Part shown: positions 44,162 through 53,700 of the stretch, piece by piece
Layout: every line of letters starts with the position of its first letter
Numbering within the stretch: position 1 is the first letter of the stretch
Position numbers and translations under genes: made by a program
Source of the DNA: Nitrospina sp.
Lineage (GTDB): Bacteria; Nitrospinota; Nitrospinia; Nitrospinales; JACRGP01
Assembly: GCA_024648695.1 (NCBI GenBank)
Contig: JACAVV010000015.1
Location: 1 to 64,000, forward strand
Direction: 5' to 3'
DNA length: 64,000 nt
The notes under the pieces: model-generated
What the model saw: only the letters and a program-made list of their open reading frames with translations
Databases searched by the model: none
Told to the model about the DNA's origin: nothing

Positions 44162-45495
44162 AAGGCCTTGAATGACAAAAAGGTCCAGTCGTCAAATTGT
44201 GATGCGTCTCCTATAAATTCAGATAATTCCCTTTCCAAACGAAGGATCAGAGCCCGTGGACCCGATGGTTCGTTCTTCAGGATATCACACAATTTGTCCA
44301 AACCGAACTGATTGTTTGACTCGTTTTTGGTTTCCAACACGCCGTCTGTATGAAGGAATACCCGGTCTCCTCTCTTGAGCACGATTTCTTCCTGCATATA
44401 AACCGTGTTGGGGACAATTCCCAGAGGCGTGCCACCTGAATGGGCTTCAAAAAAGGTGTTTTCGCCGGCGGATTGCAATATCAGGCCGGGATGCCCTGCA
44501 TTGGCTATTTTCAGGATGCCTTCATTGATATCCAGCAAGAGGAAAATGGCCGTCGTGTAACTGCCTTCCTTAGAACGTTCGCACAGGATCTGATTGACAC
44601 TTTCCAGCACACTGCGGGGATCTGGATTTTGATACACCACATGCCTGAAATCACTCATCAATCGCGCCATATGAAGCGCCGCGGGCATGCCCTTGCCGGC
44701 CACATCGCCGATCAAAATGGCGATCTGTTCGGAATTGATGGGGATGAAATCAAAAAAATCTCCTCCTACCACTCTGGCGGGAATCATTTTGGCGGCGAAT
44801 TCAAACGGACCGAATATATTAGGCACCACCGGCAAAAACTCCTGTTGCACCGCGTGCGCCATTCGCATTTCCTGATCCAGCTTCTGGGTTTCCACCATCT
44901 TTTTTACGGATAAGGCATTTTCGATGGCCAGAGAAGAGCTGTCGCAAATCATCTTGAATAAAGGAATACAGTCCTGTGAAAACACCTTACCCCCGGTTCG
45001 CTCATGGATCACCTCGCAGACGCCCAAAATCCGGTTTTTGTAAATCAGGGGTGCGCATAAAATAGAACCTGTCTGAAACCCTGTCGCCTTGTCAACATTG
45101 GGATTGAAGTTGGGGTGACTGTAAGCATCTTCGATGACCATCGCCAATCCGGTTTTCGCAACCGTTCCGGCAATACCTTCCCCCAAATGGATCCTGCCCA
45201 GGTTCTTGACTTTTTCACCCACCACACTGAGCGCGACACGAAATTCGAGGTTGCGCTTGTCTTTATCGAACAAGAGCAAACTGCAGGCGTCGGCATTCAT
45301 CACTTCCTTCGCCGTTTTCATGATTGTTTCCAGCAAGGTGTCCAGATCCAGTTCGGACGTGATGAGCGAAGTTAACTGCAAACAGGTTTCCAGGTTCTTA
45401 ATGCGTTTGCGATCCGCTTCTGTACCGGATTCGGAATCCAACGCTTCATCAATCTGGCTTTTATTGTCGGGGTTTTCAAAATTCACTTGAGTCAT
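44158..45495 (-). CDS. GAF-domain PP2C phosphatase (RsbU/SpoIIE type)
   Basis: A 445-residue cytosolic signalling phosphatase. A GAF domain (about 45-190, DTLLETIMKTAKEVMNADACSLLLFD, GIAGTVAKTGLAMVI) senses a small ligand or redox state. A PP2C/SpoIIE domain (about 230-440) has metal-binding aspartates in RVVGGDFFDF and ILIGDVAGKGMPAALHMA. It should dephosphorylate the STAS protein and so release it to bind the kinase. It is the first gene of the co-directional group leading into the mla genes. The signal is unknown. Confidence 0.92.
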   Translation of the reverse strand: MTQVNFENPDNKSQIDEALDSESGTEADRKRIKNLETCLQLTSLITSELDLDTLLETIMKTAKEVMNADACSLLLFDKDKRNLEFRVALSVVGEKVKNLGRIHLGEGIAGTVAKTGLAMVIEDAYSHPNFNPNVDKATGFQTGSILCAPLIYKNRILGVCEVIHERTGGKVFSQDCIPLFKMICDSSSLAIENALSVKKMVETQKLDQEMRMAHAVQQEFLPVVPNIFGPFEFAAKMIPARVVGGDFFDFIPINSEQIAILIGDVAGKGMPAALHMARLMSDFRHVVYQNPDPRSVLESVNQILCERSKEGSYTTAIFLLLDINEGILKIANAGHPGLILQSAGENTFFEAHSGGTPLGIVPNTVYMQEEIVLKRGDRVFLHTDGVLETKNESNNQFGLDKLCDILKNEPSGPRALILRLERELSEFIGDASQFDDWTFLSFKAL

Positions 45496-45765
45496 ACTAG
45501 TGCCGTGAATGTTAGGAAAGAGTTTTAAACATAGCGGTTTTCAGCAAAAGAGTCAAACCAAAATCCACATGAAAATTTTTATAAGCTATTGTATTATAAT
45601 GAATTTCTTTGATTTTTGGGGCCTTAGAGGCGCGGTGCTCCTGAATAATTTTTGGCTGGACCGATGGGGCCTCGACAGATATCCTGTCATGGATCATCCG
45701 GCGGGGGTCTAGCCGGAAAACCGTTCGTTCAAGTATCTCTCGAAACCAAATTGTCTTCAATAAAA
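45496..45765. other. Divergent intergenic region
   Basis: About 270 bases between the minus-strand phosphatase and the plus-strand endonuclease-like gene. No coding sequence is supported. Promoters for both directions must be here. An AT-rich segment at about 45540-45610 is the likely location for the leftward operon. Confidence 0.4.
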
Positions 45766-46614
45766 ATGACTCAAAGATCATCTCATAGTAAAAAATCGCA
45801 ACTGTCCATTGAAAAAGTTTCCGGGGAAGCGGAAGTTTTTTCCGAGTACAAACTCGGCGAATCCCTGCGCCAGGTGGGTGCCTCACCGGAATTGGTCGAT
45901 CGGGTGGTGGACTGCCTGCGCGGCGAAGTCTACGAAGGCATGCCGACGTCCCGTTTGTACCAGCGCGCGTTTCAGCTACTGCGCAAGGAAAAACACGCCC
46001 TCGCCGCACGCTACAGTTTGAAACGGGCGATCCAGAATCTCGGTCCCACCGGTTTCCCTTTCGAACGCCTTATCGGCGCCCTGCTGGAATCCCGGGGTTA
46101 CCGTATAAAAATCGACCAGACATTTAAAGGCAAACACGTCTCTCACGAGGTCGATGTGGTGGCGGAAATCAAGGGACATAAAGTGTTTGTTGAATGCAAA
46201 TACCACAACAGGCCAGGCAACAAAAGCGACGTGAAAGTTGCGCTCTACGTCCACGCTCGCTCGCTGGACTTGCAGGGGCTGGTCATGGACCCGGAAACGG
46301 ACCAGTTCTGGCTGGCCACCAACACCAAGTTCACCGGCGACGCGATCAAGTACGGAACGGGAGTCGGACTCCAGCTCCTGGCCTGGGATTACCCGCCGAA
46401 ACAAGGATTGAAAGACCTCATTCCCCTTTCCGGCCTGCACCCACTCACCTGTTTAACGACGTTGAAGAAGGAACTCAAACGCAAGCTTCTGGACAAAAAA
46501 ATCGTCCTCTGCCGGGAACTGTCCAATGGCCACCACTTATCAAGCCTGGGCCTCAACCAACCGCAAATCAGAAAAGTGTTGAATGAGATCAATGAATTGA
46601 GGGTTAGTGTTTAA
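45766..46614 (+). CDS. ATP-cone domain protein fused to a PD-(D/E)XK endonuclease-like domain
   Basis: A 282-residue protein of uncertain role. Residues 10-95 form an ATP-cone-like regulatory domain (LSIEKVSGEAEVFSEYKLGESLRQVGAS, then VYEGMPTSRLYQRAFQLLRK), as found on ribonucleotide reductases and NrdR. Residues 97-215 are a restriction-endonuclease-like core with D130 (HEVDVVAEI) and E143-x-K145 (VFVECKYHN). The combination suggests a nucleotide-gated nuclease, perhaps in DNA repair or defence. Start 45766 has no SD; an upstream in-frame start would add 38 poorly structured residues. It stands alone between divergent and convergent neighbours. Confidence 0.75.
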   Translation: MTQRSSHSKKSQLSIEKVSGEAEVFSEYKLGESLRQVGASPELVDRVVDCLRGEVYEGMPTSRLYQRAFQLLRKEKHALAARYSLKRAIQNLGPTGFPFERLIGALLESRGYRIKIDQTFKGKHVSHEVDVVAEIKGHKVFVECKYHNRPGNKSDVKVALYVHARSLDLQGLVMDPETDQFWLATNTKFTGDAIKYGTGVGLQLLAWDYPPKQGLKDLIPLSGLHPLTCLTTLKKELKRKLLDKKIVLCRELSNGHHLSSLGLNQPQIRKVLNEINELRVSV

Positions 46615-46649
46615 TCCTGACTTATATCCAGGAGAACAAGTTTCCCTAA

Positions 46650-47141
46650 TCAATCCCCATCGATTTGTCTGTCTTCCAGTTCTTCGTAAGTCAGGTATTT
46701 TTTGCGTTTGGGGCTGGGTCTGGATTTGGGCCTATGTTGTGTGTTCTGCGCATTTCGAACTTCCAAAGTATTGTCCTGCAGGAGTACGCGGATTTTGGTG
46801 ATTGGGGTGGTGGTTGAATTCGGATCTGCGTTTTGATGGACAGCGATGAAAGAATAGCCCACTAGGATTTGTTCGATGGCTTCGTCTAAAGGTTCGTTGG
46901 AAAGAGTCATGGTGATGAGGTCCAGGGCTTGCGCTCCTTCGCCGGTGAAGATATAAGGAGCTTTCCTGGATATTTCCGATAAAAAATCCCTCAAGGGCAC
47001 TTGCCTGGCTTGCAGGCTGATACGGTTGTTTTCCACTTTGAGGAACAGTTGTGAGTTTGAGCCATTATGCGTTTCGGCGAAAATGGGGGTAGCTACTGCG
47101 AGGAAAAGGCCAACTATTTTGTATTTTAGAAAGTTCCTCAT
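46650..47141 (-). CDS. Exported protein with STN/secretin-like N-domain
   Basis: A 163-residue protein with a signal peptide (MRNFLKYKIVGLFLAVATPIFA). The central part (about 38-95) has the pattern of an STN-type short domain of secretins and TonB-dependent receptors: ISLQARQVPLRDFLSEISRK followed by ITMTLSNEPLDEAIEQIL. The basic C-terminal tail (HRPKSRPSPKRKKYLTYEEL) is probably disordered. No secretin channel domain follows. It starts 7 bases after the stop of the upstream exported-protein gene, so the two are an operon. Function unknown. Confidence 0.72.
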   Translation of the reverse strand: MRNFLKYKIVGLFLAVATPIFAETHNGSNSQLFLKVENNRISLQARQVPLRDFLSEISRKAPYIFTGEGAQALDLITMTLSNEPLDEAIEQILVGYSFIAVHQNADPNSTTTPITKIRVLLQDNTLEVRNAQNTQHRPKSRPSPKRKKYLTYEELEDRQIDGD

Positions 47142-47148
47142 TTATCAA

Positions 47149-47868
47149 TCAATGCCCATGATGGTGCCCCAGACTTTGTTGCGCCAGGTGTTTCATAAAG
47201 GGATCCGCTTCCATGTCACCGATGTCTGAAAAATCGTTGCGTGAATAGTCCTTCACATCCGTGTGTTGAACAGGAGCCTCGTCTCCGGTCCAGATTTGCT
47301 TCAGTTTCAATGTGATCGATTTGTCCCAGTGGTATTGAGCGTATTTTAAAGGAAGGCGTTTGTCTTTCAGCCAAATCAATTCGATTTTCACACCATCCAT
47401 CTCCCCCTCATACCTTTCCCCTTGCCGGCCTTCATGAGTTACCTGGCCCAAATGCTTGAGTTTGCCCTGGATTAATTCATCCTCGATCATTTGATTGATT
47501 TTAATCCAATCGACTTTGGTTTCCAATGCAAGCAAATCTCCGGGAAAGTATTCGATCGCCTGCTTGTGTTTATGAAACAGGCGCGTGTAATAGATCTGCC
47601 CATCGGCTTCTTTTTTCCAGAGTTCGCCCCCATAGCCTTGCACGTCTTTGAGTTCCGCGCGGCCCGGAGAGCGCAAAAAATACCACGACCCCGTTTGGGT
47701 TGTATCCTTGGGGCCTTTTTGAATAATTGTAGATTCAAACTGGGCGACCAGGGAAGGAAATTCTTTTGCCGTTTTTTGTTCCGCCTGGACGGTTAACTCC
47801 AGAAGGAGAAGAGAGATGGATATCGAAATGAGTGCGGAAAAAAGCATCTTCCAGGAAAAAATTTTCAT
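47149..47868 (-). CDS. Exported protein with histidine-rich C-terminus
   Basis: A 239-residue secreted protein of unknown function. The start is placed at ATG 47868 because AAAGGAAG lies just upstream and a signal peptide follows (MKIFSWKMLFSALISISISLLLLELTVQA). The mature part (FESTIIQKGPKDTTQTGSWYF, AELKDVQGYGGELWKK, LIWLKDKRLPLKYA) has the alternating beta pattern of LolA/LolB-like lipoprotein carriers, but I would not assign it firmly. The C-terminus LGHHHGH may bind metal. It follows alkaline phosphatase across a terminator and is coupled to the STN-like gene. Confidence 0.65.
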   Translation of the reverse strand: MKIFSWKMLFSALISISISLLLLELTVQAEQKTAKEFPSLVAQFESTIIQKGPKDTTQTGSWYFLRSPGRAELKDVQGYGGELWKKEADGQIYYTRLFHKHKQAIEYFPGDLLALETKVDWIKINQMIEDELIQGKLKHLGQVTHEGRQGERYEGEMDGVKIELIWLKDKRLPLKYAQYHWDKSITLKLKQIWTGDEAPVQHTDVKDYSRNDFSDIGDMEADPFMKHLAQQSLGHHHGH

Positions 47869-47879
47869 GGCTTCCTTTC

Positions 47880-47923
47880 TATTTAATAAAATGAAGGGCG
47901 TGACACCCGAAGGCGCCACACCC
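47880..47923 (-). terminator. Strong Rho-independent terminator with UUCG tetraloop
   Basis: On the minus strand, just after the alkaline phosphatase stop, 12-base arms (47912-47923 and 47896-47907) pair without mismatch if G-U pairs are allowed. They close a UUCG tetraloop (47908-47911) and are followed by the U-rich tail UUCAUUUUAUU. This should end the phosphatase transcript before the downstream exported-protein gene. Confidence 0.82.
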
Positions 47924-47959
47924 GTTCATTACCAACTTTAGAACAATGCTCACTCTTGC

Positions 47960-49555
47960 CTACCAACCAAAAGCTTTACGCATGACGTGATAGATTACAT
48001 TTTGCTCCTGAACGCCTTCGAACAAGTGGGCACGTGGACCGACGCCATATACGGCAACATCTTCTGCGGCGTGGGTTTCACTTCCCAACGGAACAGCCGC
48101 TTCTTGCAGGAAAGCAGGGTCCGTCGTGTCGACACCCGTGAGGTCCGGGCGGCCAGCAGTGATACCCAAATAACCGTCGCCGAAATGAGGGAAGGATTTG
48201 GGACCTTCAATTTGCGTATCGGAAGCACCGGTGTATCCGGGACCATTCTGGTATCCCAAAGTGGTGTAAGGCAGTCCCAGGCTGTCTGTGGAAAAACTTG
48301 CCTCAGGAGCCCCCGTGCCATCGTTTCCAATAACTTTACCGAGAATGGAGTTGCCACGGGTTGGGTAACCGGCAATGGTAAACACGTGACTGTGGTCGGC
48401 GGTAACCAGGATGAGCGTATCACGAAGATTTACCATATCAACGGCCTTTTGAATCGCTTTGGAAAACTCGATGGTATCGGTCAAAGAACGGTAAGCATTA
48501 CCCGCGTGATGACCGTGGTCGATGCGTCCGCTTTCAACATGCAGGAAAAAACCACGGCGGTTTTTCTGCAGGATCTGAATTGCTTTCTCGGTCATGTCGG
48601 TGAGAGAAGGTTCGCCACCGGTGTCGCCAGGGCGATCGAATTCGTATTCCATGTGAGAGCGTTCGAACAGACCGAGAAGATGATCGGTGGTCGCAGGATT
48701 CACTGCATTGAACTGAGCCTGGTTCCACACGTAGTCACTGTTTGGCAAAGTAGCAAGCCATTCGGTCGGAAGATTTCGACCGTCGGTGCGTTGACCAAAT
48801 GAACCCGCATCTTCGGGGTCTGCAAAAGTTTCTGGTAAAAATTCGCGGCGGCCTCCGCCCATAGCAACTTCGATTCCATCGCCCCAGGGAAATTCGATCA
48901 ATTGGCGGGCGATGTCGCGACAAGTGTTTTTGGAAAGATCAGCACCGGCTGGAATATCACTGTCATTTTCCCAGTTACGTTCCGGACCGTGAGCAAAGGT
49001 GGAAGCGGGGGTGGCATGGGTCAGACGCGCGGTGGATACAACACCTGTGGATTTGCCCTTTTCCTCTGCCATTTCGAGCAAGGTTTTTAATTGATTGGTA
49101 AAAGCGGAATCACAATCTTTTCGAATCGTGTTCTGATTCACCGCGATCAGGCCGGCTTTGGTTTTAACACCGGTCATCATAGCCGTCATGGTTCCAGCAG
49201 AATCCGGAGTTTGCTGGTTTGTGTTGTAAACTTTGGACAATCCGACGTAAGGAAAGGTTTCAAAACTCAACTTGTTCTCTTCACCGGATTGGGCGTTCAG
49301 CTGGCCTTCCAGAATACGAGCGGCGGTAACAGTGGAAATGCCCATACCATCGCCGACAAAAAGGATTACATTTTTTGCACGTTGAATGGGACGCGGCGTG
49401 CGGAAATTGTCGATTACTGTTTGTTCTCCCTGGTCAAACCAGAGTTGCGGGGTTTCGTTTTCGGGCTGAACACCGCCAACGAAACCCTGGGCCTGGCTGG
49501 CAATTGCCAAAGCCGTTACGAAACCAATCGAAAGGGAAAGCTTTCTCATTGACAT
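47960..49555 (-). CDS. Alkaline phosphatase (PhoA family)
   Basis: Secreted phosphomonoesterase that releases phosphate from organic esters in the periplasm. Signal peptide residues 1-24 end in SQAQG. The family motifs are intact: D69 in LFVGDGMGIST, nucleophile S119 in TPDSAGTMTAMMTGVKT, HVESGRIDHGHHAGN, VTADHSHV, and SETHAAEDVAVYGVGP for the zinc and magnesium ligands. At 531 residues it is somewhat longer than E. coli PhoA. AAGGAG lies 8 bases before the ATG. I looked upstream for a Pho box and saw no convincing one. It is a single-gene transcript, given the downstream terminator. Confidence 0.94.
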   Translation of the reverse strand: MSMRKLSLSIGFVTALAIASQAQGFVGGVQPENETPQLWFDQGEQTVIDNFRTPRPIQRAKNVILFVGDGMGISTVTAARILEGQLNAQSGEENKLSFETFPYVGLSKVYNTNQQTPDSAGTMTAMMTGVKTKAGLIAVNQNTIRKDCDSAFTNQLKTLLEMAEEKGKSTGVVSTARLTHATPASTFAHGPERNWENDSDIPAGADLSKNTCRDIARQLIEFPWGDGIEVAMGGGRREFLPETFADPEDAGSFGQRTDGRNLPTEWLATLPNSDYVWNQAQFNAVNPATTDHLLGLFERSHMEYEFDRPGDTGGEPSLTDMTEKAIQILQKNRRGFFLHVESGRIDHGHHAGNAYRSLTDTIEFSKAIQKAVDMVNLRDTLILVTADHSHVFTIAGYPTRGNSILGKVIGNDGTGAPEASFSTDSLGLPYTTLGYQNGPGYTGASDTQIEGPKSFPHFGDGYLGITAGRPDLTGVDTTDPAFLQEAAVPLGSETHAAEDVAVYGVGPRAHLFEGVQEQNVIYHVMRKAFGW

Positions 49556-49904
49556 CTCAAGACTCCTTAACTTTAGTGAATAACTGTGTGGGATCGGGAC
49601 TACCTGACCGTTGGAAATACCAATGTTTGGTTCTCAATTCGATTGCCTCCTTAGTCTTTTGGAATGGCAAAAACAATGGAACCAGCATCACTGAAACTCT
49701 ATTGGAAAAAGAAATTTGTATATGGTTGGTTCTTCTCCAAAAAAGTTTCTTGCGAGTTGGTAATGGAGTCAAAAATATAAAACTAGAATGAGCGGGCTAT
49801 TTGGAATAATGAAAATATCGATGAGGAGTCTGATGAAGTTTGGTTGTGAGATTAAAAGCAAAAAATTTGAGGGCTTTTAGAAACGCGTTAGGGAGACCTC
49901 TAAT
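49556..49904. other. Intergenic region without a gene
   Basis: About 350 bases upstream of alkaline phosphatase with no supported coding sequence. It should carry the phosphatase promoter (minus strand). No phosphate-box-like pair of CTGTCAT repeats was recognised. Confidence 0.4.
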
Positions 49905-50205
49905 TTATTTAAAAAATGAGCGTTTGGGATCCAGAACCACGGGGATTGGTTTGTCCGAGTCGGCCAAAACGGTGATAGGGTCGCCTGCTTTTGGAAGGCT
50001 GTGACAGATGCGCAGTGTCACCCAGGTTTTATTTTGCAACGGGGAGGGGCTATGTGGATGGGTCCATTCGAAGTGGACTTTGTACAATCCGAAACTTGCG
50101 GTGCGGTGGACTTTGGGGTCGGGCCCGGTGAGGCTAAGGAGTTTGCCTGAAATTGGTGCCCTGTTTGCATGATGTTGTTAAAGATATCATTCTTTCGTTT
50201 CCACC
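49905..50205 (-). pseudogene. Frame-shifted C-terminal part of a DUF3592-like gene
   Basis: Directly after the stop of the upstream DUF3592 gene (50206), coding-like sequence continues in two other frames. First comes a segment reading LGWKRKNDIFNNIMQTGHQFQ, then KLLSLTGPDPKVHRTASFGLYKVHFEW and on to PITVLADSDKPIPVVLDPKRSFF, ending at 49905. Together with the upstream gene this restores one longer protein with two DUF3592-like halves. Two frameshifts, near 50205-50210 and near 50135-50145, break it. Either the gene has decayed or the sequence has indel errors. Confidence 0.6.
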
Positions 50206-50610
50206 CTAAGGGAAAAGGGCAATCACTGAAAGTCCGGTGACCAGAAAAAACGAGGGGAATCCCCATATCCGTAAATGACTTGCGATCAGGACCCGTTCAG
50301 GGTTTTCCTCATCATAATAGATGATAACACTTTTACCCATATTGAATCCCCGGATACCGGAAGACGTTTGTGCCGGGACGCGCAAGCAGATGCCGTTGTG
50401 TATGAATTCCACCACCGGCGCGAACACCGTGGTCGACCGTCCTTCTCCCGAATTAGAAGTTGAAGAACGCGCTTCGTAATCGACCACCGTTCCCGCAATC
50501 CTTTCCCCCTGAATCATCGTCCGAACGTTTCCAAAAATAATGTATGCGCCTAATCCGCCGAAGATGATTCCAAAAATGATCATTAAATGGGGAGAGGTGT
50601 TTTTTTTCAT
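50206..50610 (-). CDS. DUF3592-domain membrane protein (N-terminal part of a probably broken gene)
   Basis: A 134-residue membrane protein. An N-terminal helix (HLMIIFGIIFGGLGAYIIFGNV) is followed by the DUF3592 core: GTVVDYEARSSTSNSGEGRSTTVFAPVVEFIHNG, then MGKSVIIYYDEENPERVLIA, and the start of a second helix (FPSFFLVTGLSVIALFP). The function of DUF3592 is not known. I place the start at ATG 50610, where the membrane helix follows at once. An upstream in-frame start adds 34 residues of poor quality. The protein ends abruptly inside its second helix because of a frameshift; the rest is described at 49905-50205. Confidence 0.7.
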   Translation of the reverse strand: MKKNTSPHLMIIFGIIFGGLGAYIIFGNVRTMIQGERIAGTVVDYEARSSTSNSGEGRSTTVFAPVVEFIHNGICLRVPAQTSSGIRGFNMGKSVIIYYDEENPERVLIASHLRIWGFPSFFLVTGLSVIALFP

Positions 50611-50794
50611 GGTAAACGCTTGCAGGAGATTTGTGTGAAATATACGATCCGGTTTCGGATGGCATTCACCCTCTACTGAAGGTAGAGAGTTCAGATTATC
50701 TAATTTTAGCACTTAACAGCATTTAACCATGACTCAGACAGGGGTTTGTCTTTCAGCATCAGATTTCGCATTCGGCATTGAATTTGTCTGGCGG

Positions 50795-53700
50795 TCATTT
50801 CAAAACACCTAATTGGGCTACAGGCTTGAACTCGTACATCAAATTTCGCAAACTCGTGAATCCCATGCGGTATTCCAGGGTGGAATTGACTCCTGTTTCC
50901 ACTGCCACTCTGTACCAATCAATGGCTTCGGAATGTCGTTCTTCCTGTTCTGCTTTATAGGCAATGTAGTAGGCCGCAAGGCACCGTTCTTTGGATGACT
51001 TTGTTTGAGAGAGCAGTGCTTCCAGGGTATTGAATCCCAGCAGGTACCGGCCGATATGGTGATAGTGGTCCGCAGTTCCCTTTCGATTGTAGTGGTTCAT
51101 TAAAGAAACTTTCTCATCCTTATTCATTTCCTTTAACGTAAGGGAAGACGCCGCCCGCAATAGCCAGGTGTAGGAATCCGGTTTTTCGATCAGTTTCCAC
51201 AGCAAGGGATACGTCCGGGTCTGAAATATAAATTCCGCCGATTGCCGCAACCATTTGTCCGGAACCGATTTTTTCAGCCAGGCCAGAGCCTGTTTCTCGT
51301 CTTTCCATTTGCGTAAATAGGTATAGGCTTCCAGCAGGATCAGAGTTTGTCCGTAATAACCGGTTTTGATTTGTTCCTTGATTTTGAACGCCAGCTCCGG
51401 ATTCTTTCCTTTCTTGAAAACTGCGTGAGCGATCTGGCCATATTGAAACGGGTTGTATTTGGAACCGACCAGATACGAAAACGCGTTGACGCCTTTATCA
51501 ACTTTTTGCTTTGAAAATATTTCAGAAAAAGCGGTGCCTATGGTATCGCGCCAGTCTTCGGTGTTCAGGGTGAATGGATATTTGCGCAAAACTTCACCCG
51601 CCTCTTCATGGCGGCCCTGACGCCACAGAAATTTCACCAGCGGCAACATGTTGTGTAGGGCTCTGGGATAACGTTTGTGCAAAAACCGGAATGTGGTTTC
51701 GGCATCTTTCGGATATCCCAGGTGGTCCTGCAATTCACCGGTCAGTCTTAATGTACGTGCCTGCTGTCCGCCTTCGAGATGGGAGATTTCTTTCCAGGCT
51801 CTGTTGTAAAGCTTTTGTTTCATGTAGGATTCGGTCAGGTAATTGTAGGCAAAAACGTGTGCCAGTCCGCCGGTTTTCACTTTCAATTTTTGCCAGTCGC
51901 GAATAGTTCGTCGTGCTTCCCTGAACCCTTTCACCTTGAACAGATATTCCACAAATTTTTTGCGGAGATACCAGTTACGCGGATCTTTTTTGATGAGTTC
52001 CCGGTACTGCTGTTTCAAATAGGCTGGTTTCACCGTTCCAAGCAAATCCAGCCATTCCAGGGCAAAAGCCTGATTATTGATCTGCTTGCCGCCTGACCCC
52101 AGAAAGGATTTCAAAGCCGCGGTATCGCGTTTAAAGTAGGCGTAGCGGACTTGTTCGAATTCGTAACGGGCGGGATCGGTGTGTGCCAGAAAGGCCAGAG
52201 TCTTTTCATAAAGCTTTAAATCAAACAAATCCTCGTAAGCAATGTCTTTAAGATATTTCTGGTGCAAGGCTCGGCTGTCCAGACGAGCTAATAATAATTT
52301 CGCGTTGGAAACCAATTGCGGGTTTATGGTGGGAAAGTGTTTTTTGATTTCCAAGTAAGTTCTGAATAGCAAATCGCCGCCCAGACCCGGGTGGTTTTTT
52401 AAATCCTCTTCAAGTGCGGGCAGATTTTTGCGCGAAGATTCCGATTCAATCAGATGTTCAAACCAATGCCAAAAGTCGGTTTTAACCTGTGAATACAAAT
52501 TCACATTCCGCCTGATTTCTTCATCAGCAAACCCACCTTGAACCCTGTTCTTCTCAACCTGTTTTTCCAGAAACCCGTTTTGAGTTTTTTCTTTGGAACT
52601 TTCTTGAAGGGCAGGAGCCATCCCTCTTCCGAGCCAATCTGCAAAGGTTTTTGCATCTTGAATCGCGGAAAGTGTATCCAGATAATAGTTTCCCTTTTCA
52701 ATTAAAGGCGAAAATAAAAATCCATACATCAAGGCGCGATAATGTTGGGATTCCATGAAAATCCCTTGATAGCGGTTTTCTACTTGATGAAGTAAACTTT
52801 CAAATTGATCGGTCAGCTTGCGCGGATCGTAGATAAAAAGATCCGGATATTGAAGGTAATTTGGACGAGTAATATCCAGGTAATTCTGAACTTCTGAGTA
52901 AAAATCATTTTCACTAAAAAAGATTTTGAAAGTGGGTTTTGGAAATTTTTTTGATTCAAAAGGAGTCACCTGATTCTTTAAATGAAACAAGGTAATTGCA
53001 AGGAACCAGCCGGTAGAACTTCGGTTATTTTGAATCGAACCCACATCCATCAAGGTTTTAAACAGGGGAAGAGATAAATGGGATTCTTCAAAAGCTCCAA
53101 AAAACCATTGGGCCCAACGCTGATAGTTTTGATCATAAGCCAAACGCTGAAGCCATAAAAATTTTGTTTCTGTGGAGGCTTTTTTCTTCTTAGCCATTTG
53201 CTCAAGGCTTTCATTTTCCCGGTCCAAATAGGCCCGCAAAGGATCCGATTTTCTCAAGCGCCACGCCAGCTTTTTGGCGTGCGCGCTGTAGCCCATTTGA
53301 GAAGCGAGCAAGGCCTCTTCACGGAAACTGTCAAACTCTGTCAGGTTTTGTGTGACAGCAAGCATTGCCAGAGATTTACCCGCTAAGGGATCCATCAATT
53401 GCATGGAGTCGAAAGAAAAGCAAAGCATCTGCACCAATCCGCGGGTGGCCAGGTGCAACAACTCTGCGTCGCGATGGCCCTCCTCCCACAAGTGGTTTGC
53501 GGATTTCAATCCGGCTAGAGTGGACTGCAACAGATAGCCGTCTAGAGTGGCGCGCAAGGAACTGTAATCGCTCTGGGGAGACGTGGCGATTTCTTGAGGG
53601 TATTTCGCATTGAGGGCGTGGACCCATTCGGTGAGCAGTCCGGTGAAGTGAGAAAAGTCCGGCTGTTCGGGAAGGGAACCGACGCGCTCACCACCATATT

